DNA of 28,077 nucleotides, taken from NCBI GenBank assembly GCA_016206725.1, contig JACQRA010000058.1, positions 1 through 28,077 of the forward strand, given 5' to 3'. Positions 13,315 through 21,057 of this stretch are shown here, in pieces. The notes beneath the pieces are model-generated. The model made no database searches, had not been told where the DNA came from, and saw nothing but the letters and a program-made list of their open reading frames with translations. The number at the start of each line of letters is the position of its first letter. Position 1 is the stretch's first letter. Origin of the DNA: Candidatus Omnitrophota bacterium. Lineage in GTDB: Bacteria; Omnitrophota; Gorgyraeia; Aquiviventales; Aquiviventaceae. The translations under genes and the position numbers were made by a program.

Positions 13315-13728
13315 ATGCCAAGAATTGTGGGAATCGATTTACCAAGAGACAAGAAAATCGACATTGCGCTCACGTATCTCTTCGGGATCGGGCGCTCTCG
13401 AGCCAACAACCTGCTGCGGGAAACCCAGATCGATGCGAACAAACGGGCCAACGATCTCAATGACGAAGAGATTGCCAAGCTGGCGCAACTGATTCAGTCT
13501 CGGCATCGTGTCGAGGGAGATCTTCGACGGGAGATCGCCGGACACATCAAACGACTGATTGATATCGGTTCCTATCGGGGGTCTCGGCACAAGCGGGGTC
13601 TGCCGGTTCGTGGGCAACGCACGCGGACGAATGCTCGGACGCGCAAGGGGCCTCGTCCTCGGGTGGGGGTGCGGAAGAAGCCGACCACCGCGAGGCCGGC
13701 GGCGTCGACGGCTGCTGCGAAAGCATAA
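13315..13728 (+). CDS. rpsM: 30S ribosomal protein S13
   Basis: S13 makes intersubunit bridges in the 30S head. The 137-residue product contains MPRIVGIDLPRDKKIDIALTYLFGIGRSRANNLL, the helix-hairpin-helix region, and IGSYRGSRHKRGLPVRGQRTRTNARTRKGPR, the diagnostic C-terminal tRNA-contacting segment. An extra Ala/Pro/Thr-rich tail (TTARPAASTAAAKA) is present. It is the first gene of the alpha-type block rpsM-rpsK-rpsD-rpoA-rplQ. The TAAGGAG at its end is the ribosome binding site of rpsK. Confidence 0.97.
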   Translation: MPRIVGIDLPRDKKIDIALTYLFGIGRSRANNLLRETQIDANKRANDLNDEEIAKLAQLIQSRHRVEGDLRREIAGHIKRLIDIGSYRGSRHKRGLPVRGQRTRTNARTRKGPRPRVGVRKKPTTARPAASTAAAKA

Positions 13729-13744
13729 GGAGAAAGAGCACATC

Positions 13745-14146
13745 ATGGCCACAGCGACACCGGCGACGCCTCGAAAACCTCGGACGAAGAAACGAGCCGC
13801 TTCGCCTCAAGGGATCGCCCACGTGCTGGCGACCTTCAACAACACCATCGTCAGCATTACCGATCGTCAAGGCAACGCCCTCTGCTGGGGTACCGCAGGG
13901 TCGAGTGGATTCCATGGCTCGAGAAAATCCACACCCTATGCCGCCCAAGTCGCCGCGTCCAACGCGGCAAAAAAAGCCCTTGAGATGGGTATCAAGGAAG
14001 TCGAGGTGTGGGTCAAGGGTCCAGGCCAGGGGCGGGAGTCTGCGATTCGCGCGCTCCAGCAGGCTGGGCTGAATGTGACGGTCATCAAAGACGTGACGCC
14101 GATCCCGCACAACGGTTGTCGTCCACCGAAGCGGAGACGTGTCTGA
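13745..14146 (+). CDS. rpsK: 30S ribosomal protein S11
   Basis: S11 is a platform protein near the mRNA exit. The ATG at 13745 gives 133 residues. Signatures are GIAHVLATFNNTIVSITDRQGNALCWGTAGSSGFHGSRKSTPYAAQVAA, WVKGPGQGRESAIRALQQAGLNV and DVTPIPHNGCRPPKRRRV. The ribosome binding site AAGGAG overlaps the rpsM stop. A longer open frame from 13559 overlaps rpsM and is rejected. Its stop overlaps the rpsD start (TGATG). Confidence 0.98.
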   Translation: MATATPATPRKPRTKKRAASPQGIAHVLATFNNTIVSITDRQGNALCWGTAGSSGFHGSRKSTPYAAQVAASNAAKKALEMGIKEVEVWVKGPGQGRESAIRALQQAGLNVTVIKDVTPIPHNGCRPPKRRRV

Positions 14147-14775
14147 TGGGCCGATACGTTGGACCGTCGTGCCGTCTGTGTCGCCGGGAAGGCCTGAAGC
14201 TGTTCTTGAAAGGGATGAAGTGTTACACCCAGAAGTGCCCGCTCGAGAAACGCTCCTATGCTCCCGGGCAGCATGGGCAGGGCCGCGTGAAGCTGTCCGA
14301 CTACGGGGTGCAGTTGCGTGAAAAACAGAAAGCCAAGCGGCTCTACGGCGTGTTGGAGCGGCAGTTCAAACGGTACTTCAAGATCGCTCAAAAAACCAAG
14401 GGTGTCACCGGTCAAATGCTCTTGGAACAACTGGAACGTCGACTCGACAACGTGACGTTTCGCCTGGGGTTCGCCACATCGCGCAACGAGGGCCGTCAGA
14501 TTGTTCGCCATCGGGCCGTCACCGTCAATGGTCGCGTCGTCGACGTGCCGTCGTATGAGGTCAAGGTCGGTGACGTCGTTCACGTCTCGTCCTCCGCGGA
14601 CGGGTGGGTCGCTCGGGTGAAACGCAATCTTGACGTGACCAAAGATCGAACGGTTCCGGCCTGGCTTCAGGTCGATCACGCGCAGTTGAAAGGGCTGGTG
14701 GTGCGCCCGCCGCAGAAAGACGATATGGCGTTGCCGATCCAGGAACAGTTGATCGTTGAGTTGTATTCCAAATAA
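14146..14775 (+). CDS. rpsD: 30S ribosomal protein S4 (zinc-binding form)
   Basis: S4 nucleates 30S assembly. The ATG at 14146 overlaps the rpsK TGA and gives 209 residues. The N-terminal domain carries C9, C12, C26 and C31, the zinc set of the Thermus-type S4. The S4 RNA-binding domain contains LERRLDNVTFRLGFATSRNEGRQIVRHRAVTVNGR. The C-terminus IQEQLIVELYSK is typical. The zinc forms of S4, S14 and L36 in one cluster are consistent with an organism that uses zinc-dependent paralogues. Confidence 0.98.
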   Translation: MGRYVGPSCRLCRREGLKLFLKGMKCYTQKCPLEKRSYAPGQHGQGRVKLSDYGVQLREKQKAKRLYGVLERQFKRYFKIAQKTKGVTGQMLLEQLERRLDNVTFRLGFATSRNEGRQIVRHRAVTVNGRVVDVPSYEVKVGDVVHVSSSADGWVARVKRNLDVTKDRTVPAWLQVDHAQLKGLVVRPPQKDDMALPIQEQLIVELYSK

Positions 14776-14776
14776 C

Positions 14777-14867
14777 AGCGAGGCCTGCTACGCGAAGGCT
14801 TCGCAGAGGTTTCTCCGAAGCCCTGCTGCGCCGTAGCGAAGTCAACGCTTCGCAGAGGCGAGCTCGG
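14777..14867. repeat. Palindromic repeat between rpsD and rpoA, CTTCGCAGAGG family
   Basis: Direct copies of CTTCGCAGAGG occur at about 14799 and 14849. GCTACG...CGTAGC and GAGG...CTCC pairs can form an inverted structure (14786-14838). It differs from other families and is seen once here. Unlike most other elements it is followed by a strong AAAGGAGG ribosome binding site (14873-14880) outside the repeat. Confidence 0.65.
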
Positions 14868-14887
14868 AGAGCAAAGGAGGATGGTTG

Positions 14888-15883
14888 ATGGGAGCACGAT
14901 GGCGGGATTTCGCCATGCCGAAGAAATTGGTCTGCGAGGAGTCGACGTTGACCGAGACCTATGGGAAATTCATCGCGGAGCCGTTTGAGCGGGGTTTTGG
15001 GGTGACCATCGGCAACAGCCTCCGGCGGACCCTCGTCTCCTCCATCGAGGGAGCGGCGGTCACCTCGTTGAAGATTGACGGGGTGCTGCATGAATTCACC
15101 AGCATCCCCGGTATTCTGGAAGACGTGACACAGCTCGTCCTCAATGTGAAACAGCTCGTCCTTCGATCGCATAGTCGCCAACCCAAGACCGTCGTGTTGG
15201 AGCGGGACAAGAAAGGCGAAGTGACGGCCGGAGATTTGACGGTTGACGAGACCGTGGAGATCGTCAATCCGGACCTCCACCTGTGCACGCTCACCAAGTC
15301 GGGAAAATTCCGGATGGAGCTGGAGGTTCATCGGGGTCGTGGCTATGTCCCGGCTGAACGGCACCGCGGTGAACATCAACCCATCGGTGTCCTCCCCTTG
15401 GATGCGGCGTTCTCTCCGGTCAAACGGGTGAATTTCACCGTGGAGGATACCCGTGTGGGACAGGTCACCGACTATGATCGACTCATCTTTGAGGTGTGGA
15501 CGAGCGGCGCCATGGGGCCCAAGGATGCCATGCTCTATGCCTCGAATATCTTGCAGCGTCATTTGGATCTGTTCGTCAATTTCGGCGCCTTGCCCGATGA
15601 GCCGGAGGATGAAGAGGGCGCTGCGACCGTGAGCGACGAATTGATCGAGAAGTTGCGCACACCGATCACCGAACTTGAGCTCTCCGTGCGATCGGCCAAC
15701 TGCCTTCGAGAAGCGAAGATCCACACCATGGCGGATCTGGTCCAGAAAAACTCCCAAGAACTCTTGAAATATCGCAACTTTGGGAAAAAATCCCTGGCGG
15801 AAATCGATGAGCTCCTGAAAAGCATGAACCTCTCGTTGGGCATGGAGCTGCCTGACCAGGTGAAAAGCGTGGTCTCGAGCTGA
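14888..15883 (+). CDS. rpoA: DNA-directed RNA polymerase alpha subunit
   Basis: Alpha assembles RNA polymerase and contacts promoters and activators. The N-terminal domain contains FIAEPFERGFGVTIGNSLRRTLVSSIEGAAVTSLKIDGVLHEFTSIPGI and VEDTRVGQVTDYDRLIFEVWTSG. The C-terminal domain has ELELSVRSANCLREAKIHTMADLV and YRNFGKKSLAEIDELL. I chose ATG 14888, 7 nt after AAAGGAGG, giving 331 residues. ATG 14915 (MPKKLVCEE) and TTG 14885 are alternatives. It lies between rpsD and rplQ as usual and its TGA overlaps the rplQ start. Confidence 0.97.
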   Translation: MGARWRDFAMPKKLVCEESTLTETYGKFIAEPFERGFGVTIGNSLRRTLVSSIEGAAVTSLKIDGVLHEFTSIPGILEDVTQLVLNVKQLVLRSHSRQPKTVVLERDKKGEVTAGDLTVDETVEIVNPDLHLCTLTKSGKFRMELEVHRGRGYVPAERHRGEHQPIGVLPLDAAFSPVKRVNFTVEDTRVGQVTDYDRLIFEVWTSGAMGPKDAMLYASNILQRHLDLFVNFGALPDEPEDEEGAATVSDELIEKLRTPITELELSVRSANCLREAKIHTMADLVQKNSQELLKYRNFGKKSLAEIDELLKSMNLSLGMELPDQVKSVVSS

Positions 15884-16380
15884 TGCGTCACGCCAGGGGC
15901 GGTCGTCGACTCTCACGCGGCTCTGAGCAGCGCGCGGCACTCCTGGCCAACATGGCGAAGAATCTCCTTCGCCATGGACGCATCCGGACGACCGTGGCCA
16001 AGGCGAAAGAAACCTCACGGGTGGCGGATCGCCTGATTACGTGGGGCAAGGAAGGCAGCGTCCACGCGCGTCGAGCGGCCTTTGATCTCCTTCAAGATCG
16101 TTCGTTGGTGAAGCAACTCTTTGCTGAGATCGCTCCCCGATGCGCGACGGTGCAGGGAGGCTATACCCGCGTCATCCGCCTCGCGCCACGCGCAGGGGAT
16201 GGCGCGCCGCAAGCGCTCCTTGAGCTGACCCAACGACCGGTTGAGACGCCTGCCATTCGCAAAGCATCCGAACCTCCTCACGCTCAACCTTCCGCACCGC
16301 CGGTGAAGAAGCCCCAGAAGAAGTTCTTCGAGGGGATTCGTGGATTGTTCCGAAAGACGAAAGGGGAATCCATTTCGTGA
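15883..16380 (+). CDS. rplQ: 50S ribosomal protein L17 with C-terminal extension
   Basis: L17 lies at the tunnel exit. The core MRHARGGRRLSRGSEQRAALLANMAKNLLRHGRIRTTVAKAKE and GGYTRVIRLAPRAGDGAPQALLEL is diagnostic. The protein is 165 residues, about 40 longer than the usual 115-125. The extra C-terminus (PHAQPSAPPVKKPQKKFFEG, then GIRGLFRKTKGESIS) is Pro/Lys-rich and probably disordered. The start overlaps the rpoA stop. Its stop overlaps the GTG of the next gene, suggesting a common transcript into the metabolic genes. Confidence 0.96.
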   Translation: MRHARGGRRLSRGSEQRAALLANMAKNLLRHGRIRTTVAKAKETSRVADRLITWGKEGSVHARRAAFDLLQDRSLVKQLFAEIAPRCATVQGGYTRVIRLAPRAGDGAPQALLELTQRPVETPAIRKASEPPHAQPSAPPVKKPQKKFFEGIRGLFRKTKGESIS

Positions 16381-17558
16381 TTGCTGATCGTCTCCGGGGC
16401 GTCGCAAGCTCTCCCACCCTTGCCCTCGCGGCCAGCGCCCGCGCGTTAGTCAAAGAGGGGAAACCGGTTCTTGATTTCACGGCCGGGGAGCCGGATTTTC
16501 CCACCCCCGATCACATTCAACGCGCCGCCGTTGACGCGATTGAACACAACCGCACGAAATACACGCCGGCGGCCGGCATTCTGGAATTACGGCAAGCCAT
16601 CGCCAACGATCTCCATCGGCGCCTTGGTGACCCCGTCAAGTACGCTCCACCCGAGGTCATGGTCTGCGTCGGCGCCAAACACGCGCTGTATAACGCCCTG
16701 CAAGTCCTCTGTGATCCCGGCGATGAAGTGCTGGTCTTCAGCCCGTATTGGGTCAGTTATCTGCCCTTGGTCAGTCTCGCAGGCGCGAAACCCGTGCTGA
16801 TCACCACGCGAGAAGAGGAACATTTCCAACCGGATCCTTCTGCCGTGAGCTCCGCCATCACCCCAAACACGAAGGCGTTGATCCTGAACAGTCCGTCCAA
16901 TCCCACAGGGGCGGTGATCGAACCTCAGCGGTTGAGGGCCTTGTCAGAACTGGCGTTGGCGCGCCGGGTCTTTGTGATCAGCGATGAAATTTATGATCAA
17001 CTTGTCTTTCCTCCGGCCTCGGTTCGTTCAATTGTTCAGGAGAACCCCAAGGCGATCGAGTGGACCATCCTTGTCAATGGGGTGTCGAAGACCTACGCGA
17101 TGACCGGTTGGCGCATCGGCTACGCGGCGGGCCCAAAGAACGTCATCGATGCCATGACTGCGCTCCAGAGCCATTCGACCTCCAACCCGACCTCCATCAG
17201 CCAGTATGCCGCGCTGGCGGCGCTGACCGGTGATCAAGCTGACGTCAGGCGGATGGTGACGGAGTTTCAACGACGGAGGGATCATTTGGTCAACGGGCTC
17301 AATGCGCTGCCAGGGCTGTCTTGCACGATGCCGGACGGCGCGTTCTATGCCTGGTGCAACGTCAGTCGGCTCTCGGCCCCTGCTGACGCCGTCGCTCGTC
17401 GGTGGTTGGAGGAAGCGCTGATTGCCGTAGTGCCGGGCGAAGGCTTCGGGTCGGCTTCCCACGTCCGGTTCAGTTTTGCGGCGTCGCTTGAGACGATTGA
17501 CCAGGCCCTGAAGCGGTTGAAACAATGGCTCCAGAAACCCGTATCTCGTATCTCGTGA
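16377..17558 (+). CDS. Class I pyridoxal-phosphate aminotransferase (aspartate aminotransferase-like)
   Basis: This 393-residue fold-type I enzyme has DFTAGEPDFPTPDHI, YTPAAGILELRQAIA, the cofactor segment LNSPSNPTGAVI, ISDEIYDQL and the Schiff-base lysine K238 (NGVSKTYAMTGWRIGY). The segments resemble the aspartate/prephenate aminotransferases of the Thermus/Bacillus subgroup, so transamination between aspartate and 2-oxoglutarate is the likely reaction. Substrate choice cannot be fixed here. The start is GTG, overlapping the rplQ stop. The last five residues (VSRIS) come from the CGTATCTCG repeat, which also contains the TGA. Confidence 0.88.
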   Translation: MIADRLRGVASSPTLALAASARALVKEGKPVLDFTAGEPDFPTPDHIQRAAVDAIEHNRTKYTPAAGILELRQAIANDLHRRLGDPVKYAPPEVMVCVGAKHALYNALQVLCDPGDEVLVFSPYWVSYLPLVSLAGAKPVLITTREEEHFQPDPSAVSSAITPNTKALILNSPSNPTGAVIEPQRLRALSELALARRVFVISDEIYDQLVFPPASVRSIVQENPKAIEWTILVNGVSKTYAMTGWRIGYAAGPKNVIDAMTALQSHSTSNPTSISQYAALAALTGDQADVRRMVTEFQRRRDHLVNGLNALPGLSCTMPDGAFYAWCNVSRLSAPADAVARRWLEEALIAVVPGEGFGSASHVRFSFAASLETIDQALKRLKQWLQKPVSRIS

Positions 17559-17616
17559 ATCGTATTTCGTGATCCATTTACACGAAATACGACATACGAT
17601 ATACGAAATACGATAC
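17540..17616. repeat. Inverted repeat, CGTATTTCG/CGAAATACG family
   Basis: The left arm (17540-17571) is CGTATCTCGTATCTCGTG plus AATCGTATTTCGTG. The right arm (17581-17616) is CACGAAATACGACATACG plus ATATACGAAATACGATAC. CGTATTTCGTG pairs perfectly with CACGAAATACG across a 9-nt loop. The aminotransferase stop codon lies in the left arm. The next gene starts 13 nt after the right arm. Confidence 0.88.
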
Positions 17617-17629
17617 CATCGGTGACTTC

Positions 17630-18709
17630 GTGACTCATCGGATCGTGTTCATTCCGGGTGATGGGATCGGCCCTGAAGTCGCGTGGGCCGCTCGACGATG
17701 CCTCGACGCGACAGGGGTGGCGTTCTCCTGGGTGGAGTGCATCGCCGGCGAAGCGGCCATTGCGAAGCATGGTACGCCGCTTCCCGAAGAGACGCTTCAG
17801 GCCATTCGAGAGGTTGGCGTCGCGATCAAAGCTCCGATTACCACCCCCATCGGGAAAGGGTTTCGATCCGTCAATGTGGCCCTGCGCAAACAATTGGATC
17901 TCTATGCCTGTCTGCGTCCGTGCCGTTCCTATGAAGGGGTGCCCTCGGCCCGGCCGGGGGTTGATCTTGTCATCGTGCGCGAAAACACCGAAGACCTCTA
18001 CGCGGGGATTGAATTCGCGGCGCAGTCATCTGAGGCGTCCGCGCTGGTTCAACAACTCAAGCGGTTCACCAAGGAACCGTTGCGGGACGATGCGGCCCTG
18101 AGCATTAAGCCGATCTCAGCCGCCGCCTCGGAACGGATCGTCAAGGCCGCGTTTGAGTATGCGCTGGCCCACCATCGCAAGAAGGTGACCGCCGTCCACA
18201 AAGCGAATATCATGAAATACACGGACGGGTTGTTCATGGAGACGGCGCGTCGCCTCGCCACGGCGTACGAAGGACGGGTGGCGTTCGAGGATCGCCTGGT
18301 GGATGCGACCTGCATGCAGTTGGTCCTCCGGCCGCGCGAGTTCGACGTCTTGGTGCTGCCGAATCTCTACGGCGATATCCTGTCAGATTTATGCGCAGGG
18401 CTCGTCGGGGGCTTGGGGGTCGCCCCGGGCGCGAATGTGGGCGATCGCATCGCCGTCTTTGAAGCGGTCCATGGCAGCGCGCCGAAATATCAGGGCATGA
18501 ACAACGTCAATCCTACGGCCATGATCCTCTCCGGCGTCATGCTCTTGGAGTACCTCGGTGAGCGGGAGGCGGCCGAGCGACTTGAGATGGCGGTGCGGGC
18601 TGTCTTGCGCGAGGGGAAGGCTGTGACGTACGATCTCAAGCCGACCCGCGATGATCCCACCGCGGTGGGGACGCGCGAGATGACGGATGCGATTATCGCG
18701 CACCTGTAA
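17630..18709 (+). CDS. NAD-type isocitrate/isopropylmalate dehydrogenase family protein (isocitrate dehydrogenase-like)
   Basis: A 359-residue beta-decarboxylating dehydrogenase. The N-terminal IPGDGIGPEV, the substrate segment SVNVALRKQLDLYACLRPCRSYEGVPS, VRENTEDLYAGIEF, HKANIMKYTDGLF and NLYGDILSDL are typical. The ENTEDLYAGIE sequence is that of NAD-dependent isocitrate dehydrogenases rather than LeuB. The C-terminal half has FEAVHGSAPKYQG and NPTAMILSGVMLLEYLG. It likely oxidises isocitrate to 2-oxoglutarate with NAD. Homoisocitrate or a related substrate remains possible. The start is GTG (MTHRIVFIPG) with GGTGA upstream, a weak ribosome binding site. Confidence 0.85.
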   Translation: MTHRIVFIPGDGIGPEVAWAARRCLDATGVAFSWVECIAGEAAIAKHGTPLPEETLQAIREVGVAIKAPITTPIGKGFRSVNVALRKQLDLYACLRPCRSYEGVPSARPGVDLVIVRENTEDLYAGIEFAAQSSEASALVQQLKRFTKEPLRDDAALSIKPISAAASERIVKAAFEYALAHHRKKVTAVHKANIMKYTDGLFMETARRLATAYEGRVAFEDRLVDATCMQLVLRPREFDVLVLPNLYGDILSDLCAGLVGGLGVAPGANVGDRIAVFEAVHGSAPKYQGMNNVNPTAMILSGVMLLEYLGEREAAERLEMAVRAVLREGKAVTYDLKPTRDDPTAVGTREMTDAIIAHL

Positions 18710-18720
18710 ATCGGTACGCG

Positions 18721-18790
18721 AGTGTACAGTGAACAGTGTACAGTTTACAGGGATTGGACTGTTCACCGTAAACTGTTAACTGTAAACTCC
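18721..18790. repeat. Intergenic inverted repeat, ACAGT family (copy 3)
   Basis: The left arm (18721-18750) repeats TACAGT/AACAGT and is 29 of 30 identical to the left arm at 815-844. The loop is GGATTGG. The right arm (18758-18790) repeats ACTGTTCACC/AACTGTAAAC. It lies between the dehydrogenase and lipA. The 11 nt before lipA (GCGAAGCGGAT) gives no strong ribosome binding site. Confidence 0.88.
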
Positions 18791-18801
18791 GCGAAGCGGA
18801 T

Positions 18802-19695
18802 ATGAGACACTATCCGGAGTGGTTGAAACAACAGTTCTCGTCTGACGGCACGCGGCGGATGGTGCGCTCGCTCCTTCAGGAGTTGGCGCTGACCACCGTC
18901 TGCGAAGAAGCCCTCTGTCCGAATTGGCAGGAATGCTGGGGGCAGCAGCAGCTCACCTTCATGATCCTGGGCGATCGCTGCACCCGCAGTTGTCGCTTCT
19001 GCGCTGTGGCGCATGGGCGTCCGCGGACGGTTGACGTCACGGAACCTGATCGGGTGGCTGAGGCGGTCAAGCGGCTTGGGCTCATCCATGTCGTCATCAC
19101 ATCGGTCGCCAGGGATGACCTGGCTGACGAAGGGGCAGGGCAGTTTGTGCGAGTGATTCAAGCGGTGCGTGCGCGCAATCCCGGAGTCACCGTGGAGGTG
19201 TTGGTGCCGGATTTTCACGGCCGCATCGAGCTGATCGCCGACGTGATGTCGGTTCACCCGGACGTGTTCGCTCATAATGTTGAAACGGTGGAGCGATTGT
19301 CCAAGACCCTGCGGCCGCAGGCCGAGTACCGGCGCTCGCTCGGAGTCTTGCGTGTCGCGCGAGAGCTGTCGGGACGGACGCTGATCAAGTCCAGCCTCAT
19401 GCTCGGTTGCGGGGAAGAGGAGGAAGAAGTGCGTCAGACATGTGATGAATTAGCGGCGGTTGGATGTACGCACCTGACCCTGGGACAATATCTCAGGCCG
19501 ACGCCGCAGCATCTGCCGGTGGTCGAGTATCTGAGCCCTGAACGATTTGCCGCGTACGAGGCGCTGGCCTATCACGCCGGATTTCAGTGGGTGAAAGCCG
19601 GTCCCTTTGTCCGTAGTTCCTATCATGCGGTTGATGCGTTGACGGGGGATCAGGAGATCAGGAGATCACGGAACCAGGAGAGCAGGGAATCATGA
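18802..19695 (+). CDS. lipA: Lipoyl synthase, repeat-derived C-terminal tail
   Basis: A radical SAM enzyme that inserts two sulfurs into octanoyl groups on lipoyl domains. The auxiliary-cluster cysteines C34, C39 and C45 (CEEALCPNWQEC) and the radical SAM cluster cysteines C60, C64 and C67 (CTRSCRFC) are intact. The conserved C-terminal RSSY is at residues 271-274. After it the frame continues into repeat sequence, adding about 16 residues (GDQEIRRSRNQESRES, 282-297). The stop overlaps the next gene's ATG (ATGA). No lipB is visible. Confidence 0.96.
   Translation: MRHYPEWLKQQFSSDGTRRMVRSLLQELALTTVCEEALCPNWQECWGQQQLTFMILGDRCTRSCRFCAVAHGRPRTVDVTEPDRVAEAVKRLGLIHVVITSVARDDLADEGAGQFVRVIQAVRARNPGVTVEVLVPDFHGRIELIADVMSVHPDVFAHNVETVERLSKTLRPQAEYRRSLGVLRVARELSGRTLIKSSLMLGCGEEEEEVRQTCDELAAVGCTHLTLGQYLRPTPQHLPVVEYLSPERFAAYEALAYHAGFQWVKAGPFVRSSYHAVDALTGDQEIRRSRNQESRES
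19647..19691. repeat. Single-arm ATCAGG repeat at the lipA/aminotransferase junction
   Basis: Units GATCAGGA, GATCAGGAGATCA, CCAGGAGAGCAGGG recur within the 3' end of lipA. They are of the same family as 9605 and 10131, but I see no complementary CCTGAT arm nearby. The segment codes for the last lipA residues and provides an AGGAG/GGGA-like ribosome binding site to the next gene. Confidence 0.78.
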
Positions 19696-20981
19696 CGCGC
19701 GCATCGCACATCATCCATCCGTCTATTCGACGGATCCAACGTCACCTGCGCAAACGCCAGGCGTTGGAAATGAAACGGAACGAACGTCGGCTCTTTCAAG
19801 AGGCGAATCGGCTCAAACGGTTGCCCCTCTATCTCTTTACCATCCTCGATGATCTCAAGGCGCAAGCCCGCGCCGGAGGGGTGGACGTCATCGATCTGGG
19901 GATGGGGAATCCGGATGTGCCAACGCCCCGCCATGTGGTCGAGGCACTCTGCCAGGAGGCCCGGTTGACGGTCAATCACCGTTATTCCCGACCTGACGGG
20001 GAGGCGGAGCGCCGATTGCGGGAAGCCATCGCCCAATGGTACGTCAAGAAATTCCACGTCACGCTCGATCCCAAGACGGAGGTGTTACCCTTGATCGGTT
20101 CGAAAGAGGGGATCGCGCATCTGTCTCTCGCGTTTCTGAATCATGATGATATTGCCCTCGTGCCCAATCCGGCCTATCCGGTTCATTTCAACGGCGTGAT
20201 CATGGCCGGGGGGATCTTGTACAACATCCCGACGCATGAAGAACAGGGATATCGCCCGAACCTCAAGTCGATCAATCGGGACGTCTTGAAGATGTCGAAG
20301 ATGCTGTTCCTGAGCTATCCGCACAATCCAACGACGGCGACCGTTGACGAGCGGTTCTTCCACGAGGCGGTTGATTGGGCGAAGGCCCAGCGCCGCCTGA
20401 TGATCGTGCATGACTTCGCCTATTCGGACTTTATCTACGACGGGGCGTCGGCTCCCAGCATCTTGCAGGTTCCGGAGGCCAGGCAGGTTGCGGTTGAGTT
20501 CCACACCTTGTCAAAGTCCTACTGCATGGCGGGCTGGCGCCTGGGTTTTGCGGTGGGGAATCGCGACATCCTCGCCTCGCTGGCCAAAACGAAAAGTTAC
20601 GTGGATTTCGGCATCTTTCGCGCGGTGCAATGGGCGGCCATCAAAGCCCTTTCGGGGCCGCAGGATTGCGTGAAGCGCGCGGTGGACTTGTATCGGAGGC
20701 GTCGCGATGTGTTCGTCGGAGGACTGAAGCGCATCGGCTGGAGCACCCCGCTCCCCAAGAGCACCTTCTACGTCTGGGCGAAGATTCCTCTGAAGTTCAG
20801 CGCCCTGACGTCCTTGGAATTCGCCACATTGCTCATGCAGGAGGCAGGGGTCGTGGCGGCTCCAGGCAGCGGGTTTGGGGAGTGTGGAGAAGGCTTTGTC
20901 CGCTTCGCGCTGGTCGAGCCTGAAGCCAGATTGCGAACCGCCGTCGCGCGCATTGAGCGCGTCCTCCGCATGGAGGATTAG
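19692..20981 (+). CDS. Class I/II aminotransferase, LL-diaminopimelate aminotransferase/AlaC-like
   Basis: A 429-residue fold-type I PLP enzyme. The N-terminal LFQEANRLKRLPLYLFTILDDLKAQ and VIDLGMGNPDVPTPRHVVEAL resemble DapL and AlaC-type proteins. The Schiff-base lysine is K275 (TLSKSYCMAGWRLGFAVGN), and LSYPHNPTTATVDE and VHDFAYSDFIYDG hold the cofactor-binding residues. The ATG at 19692 overlaps the lipA stop. ATG 19770 (MKRNERRLFQEANRLKR) is an alternative start nearer the conserved core. Role may be diaminopimelate or alanine/branched-chain synthesis; I cannot decide which. Confidence 0.85.
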   Translation: MTRASHIIHPSIRRIQRHLRKRQALEMKRNERRLFQEANRLKRLPLYLFTILDDLKAQARAGGVDVIDLGMGNPDVPTPRHVVEALCQEARLTVNHRYSRPDGEAERRLREAIAQWYVKKFHVTLDPKTEVLPLIGSKEGIAHLSLAFLNHDDIALVPNPAYPVHFNGVIMAGGILYNIPTHEEQGYRPNLKSINRDVLKMSKMLFLSYPHNPTTATVDERFFHEAVDWAKAQRRLMIVHDFAYSDFIYDGASAPSILQVPEARQVAVEFHTLSKSYCMAGWRLGFAVGNRDILASLAKTKSYVDFGIFRAVQWAAIKALSGPQDCVKRAVDLYRRRRDVFVGGLKRIGWSTPLPKSTFYVWAKIPLKFSALTSLEFATLLMQEAGVVAAPGSGFGECGEGFVRFALVEPEARLRTAVARIERVLRMED

Positions 20982-21057
20982 GATTCGGGATATCCGGAGA
21001 TCAGGTTATCGGGTGACCTGGTCCCCTGATTTCCTGATCCCCCGATCCCCGTGAGCG
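20982..21057. repeat. Intergenic inverted repeat, ATCAGG/CCTGAT family (copy 3)
   Basis: The left arm (about 20983-21021) has ATATCCGGAGATCAGGTTAT-type units. The right arm (about 21022-21050) has GTCCCCTGATTTCCTGATCC and CCCGATCCCC units. The total gap is 76 nt. A short GTGAGCG precedes the next ATG. Confidence 0.83.

Noticed and set aside
14561..16018. Long minus-strand open frame (485 codons)
   Set aside because: It overlaps rpsD, rpoA and rplQ in antisense and shows no family motif.
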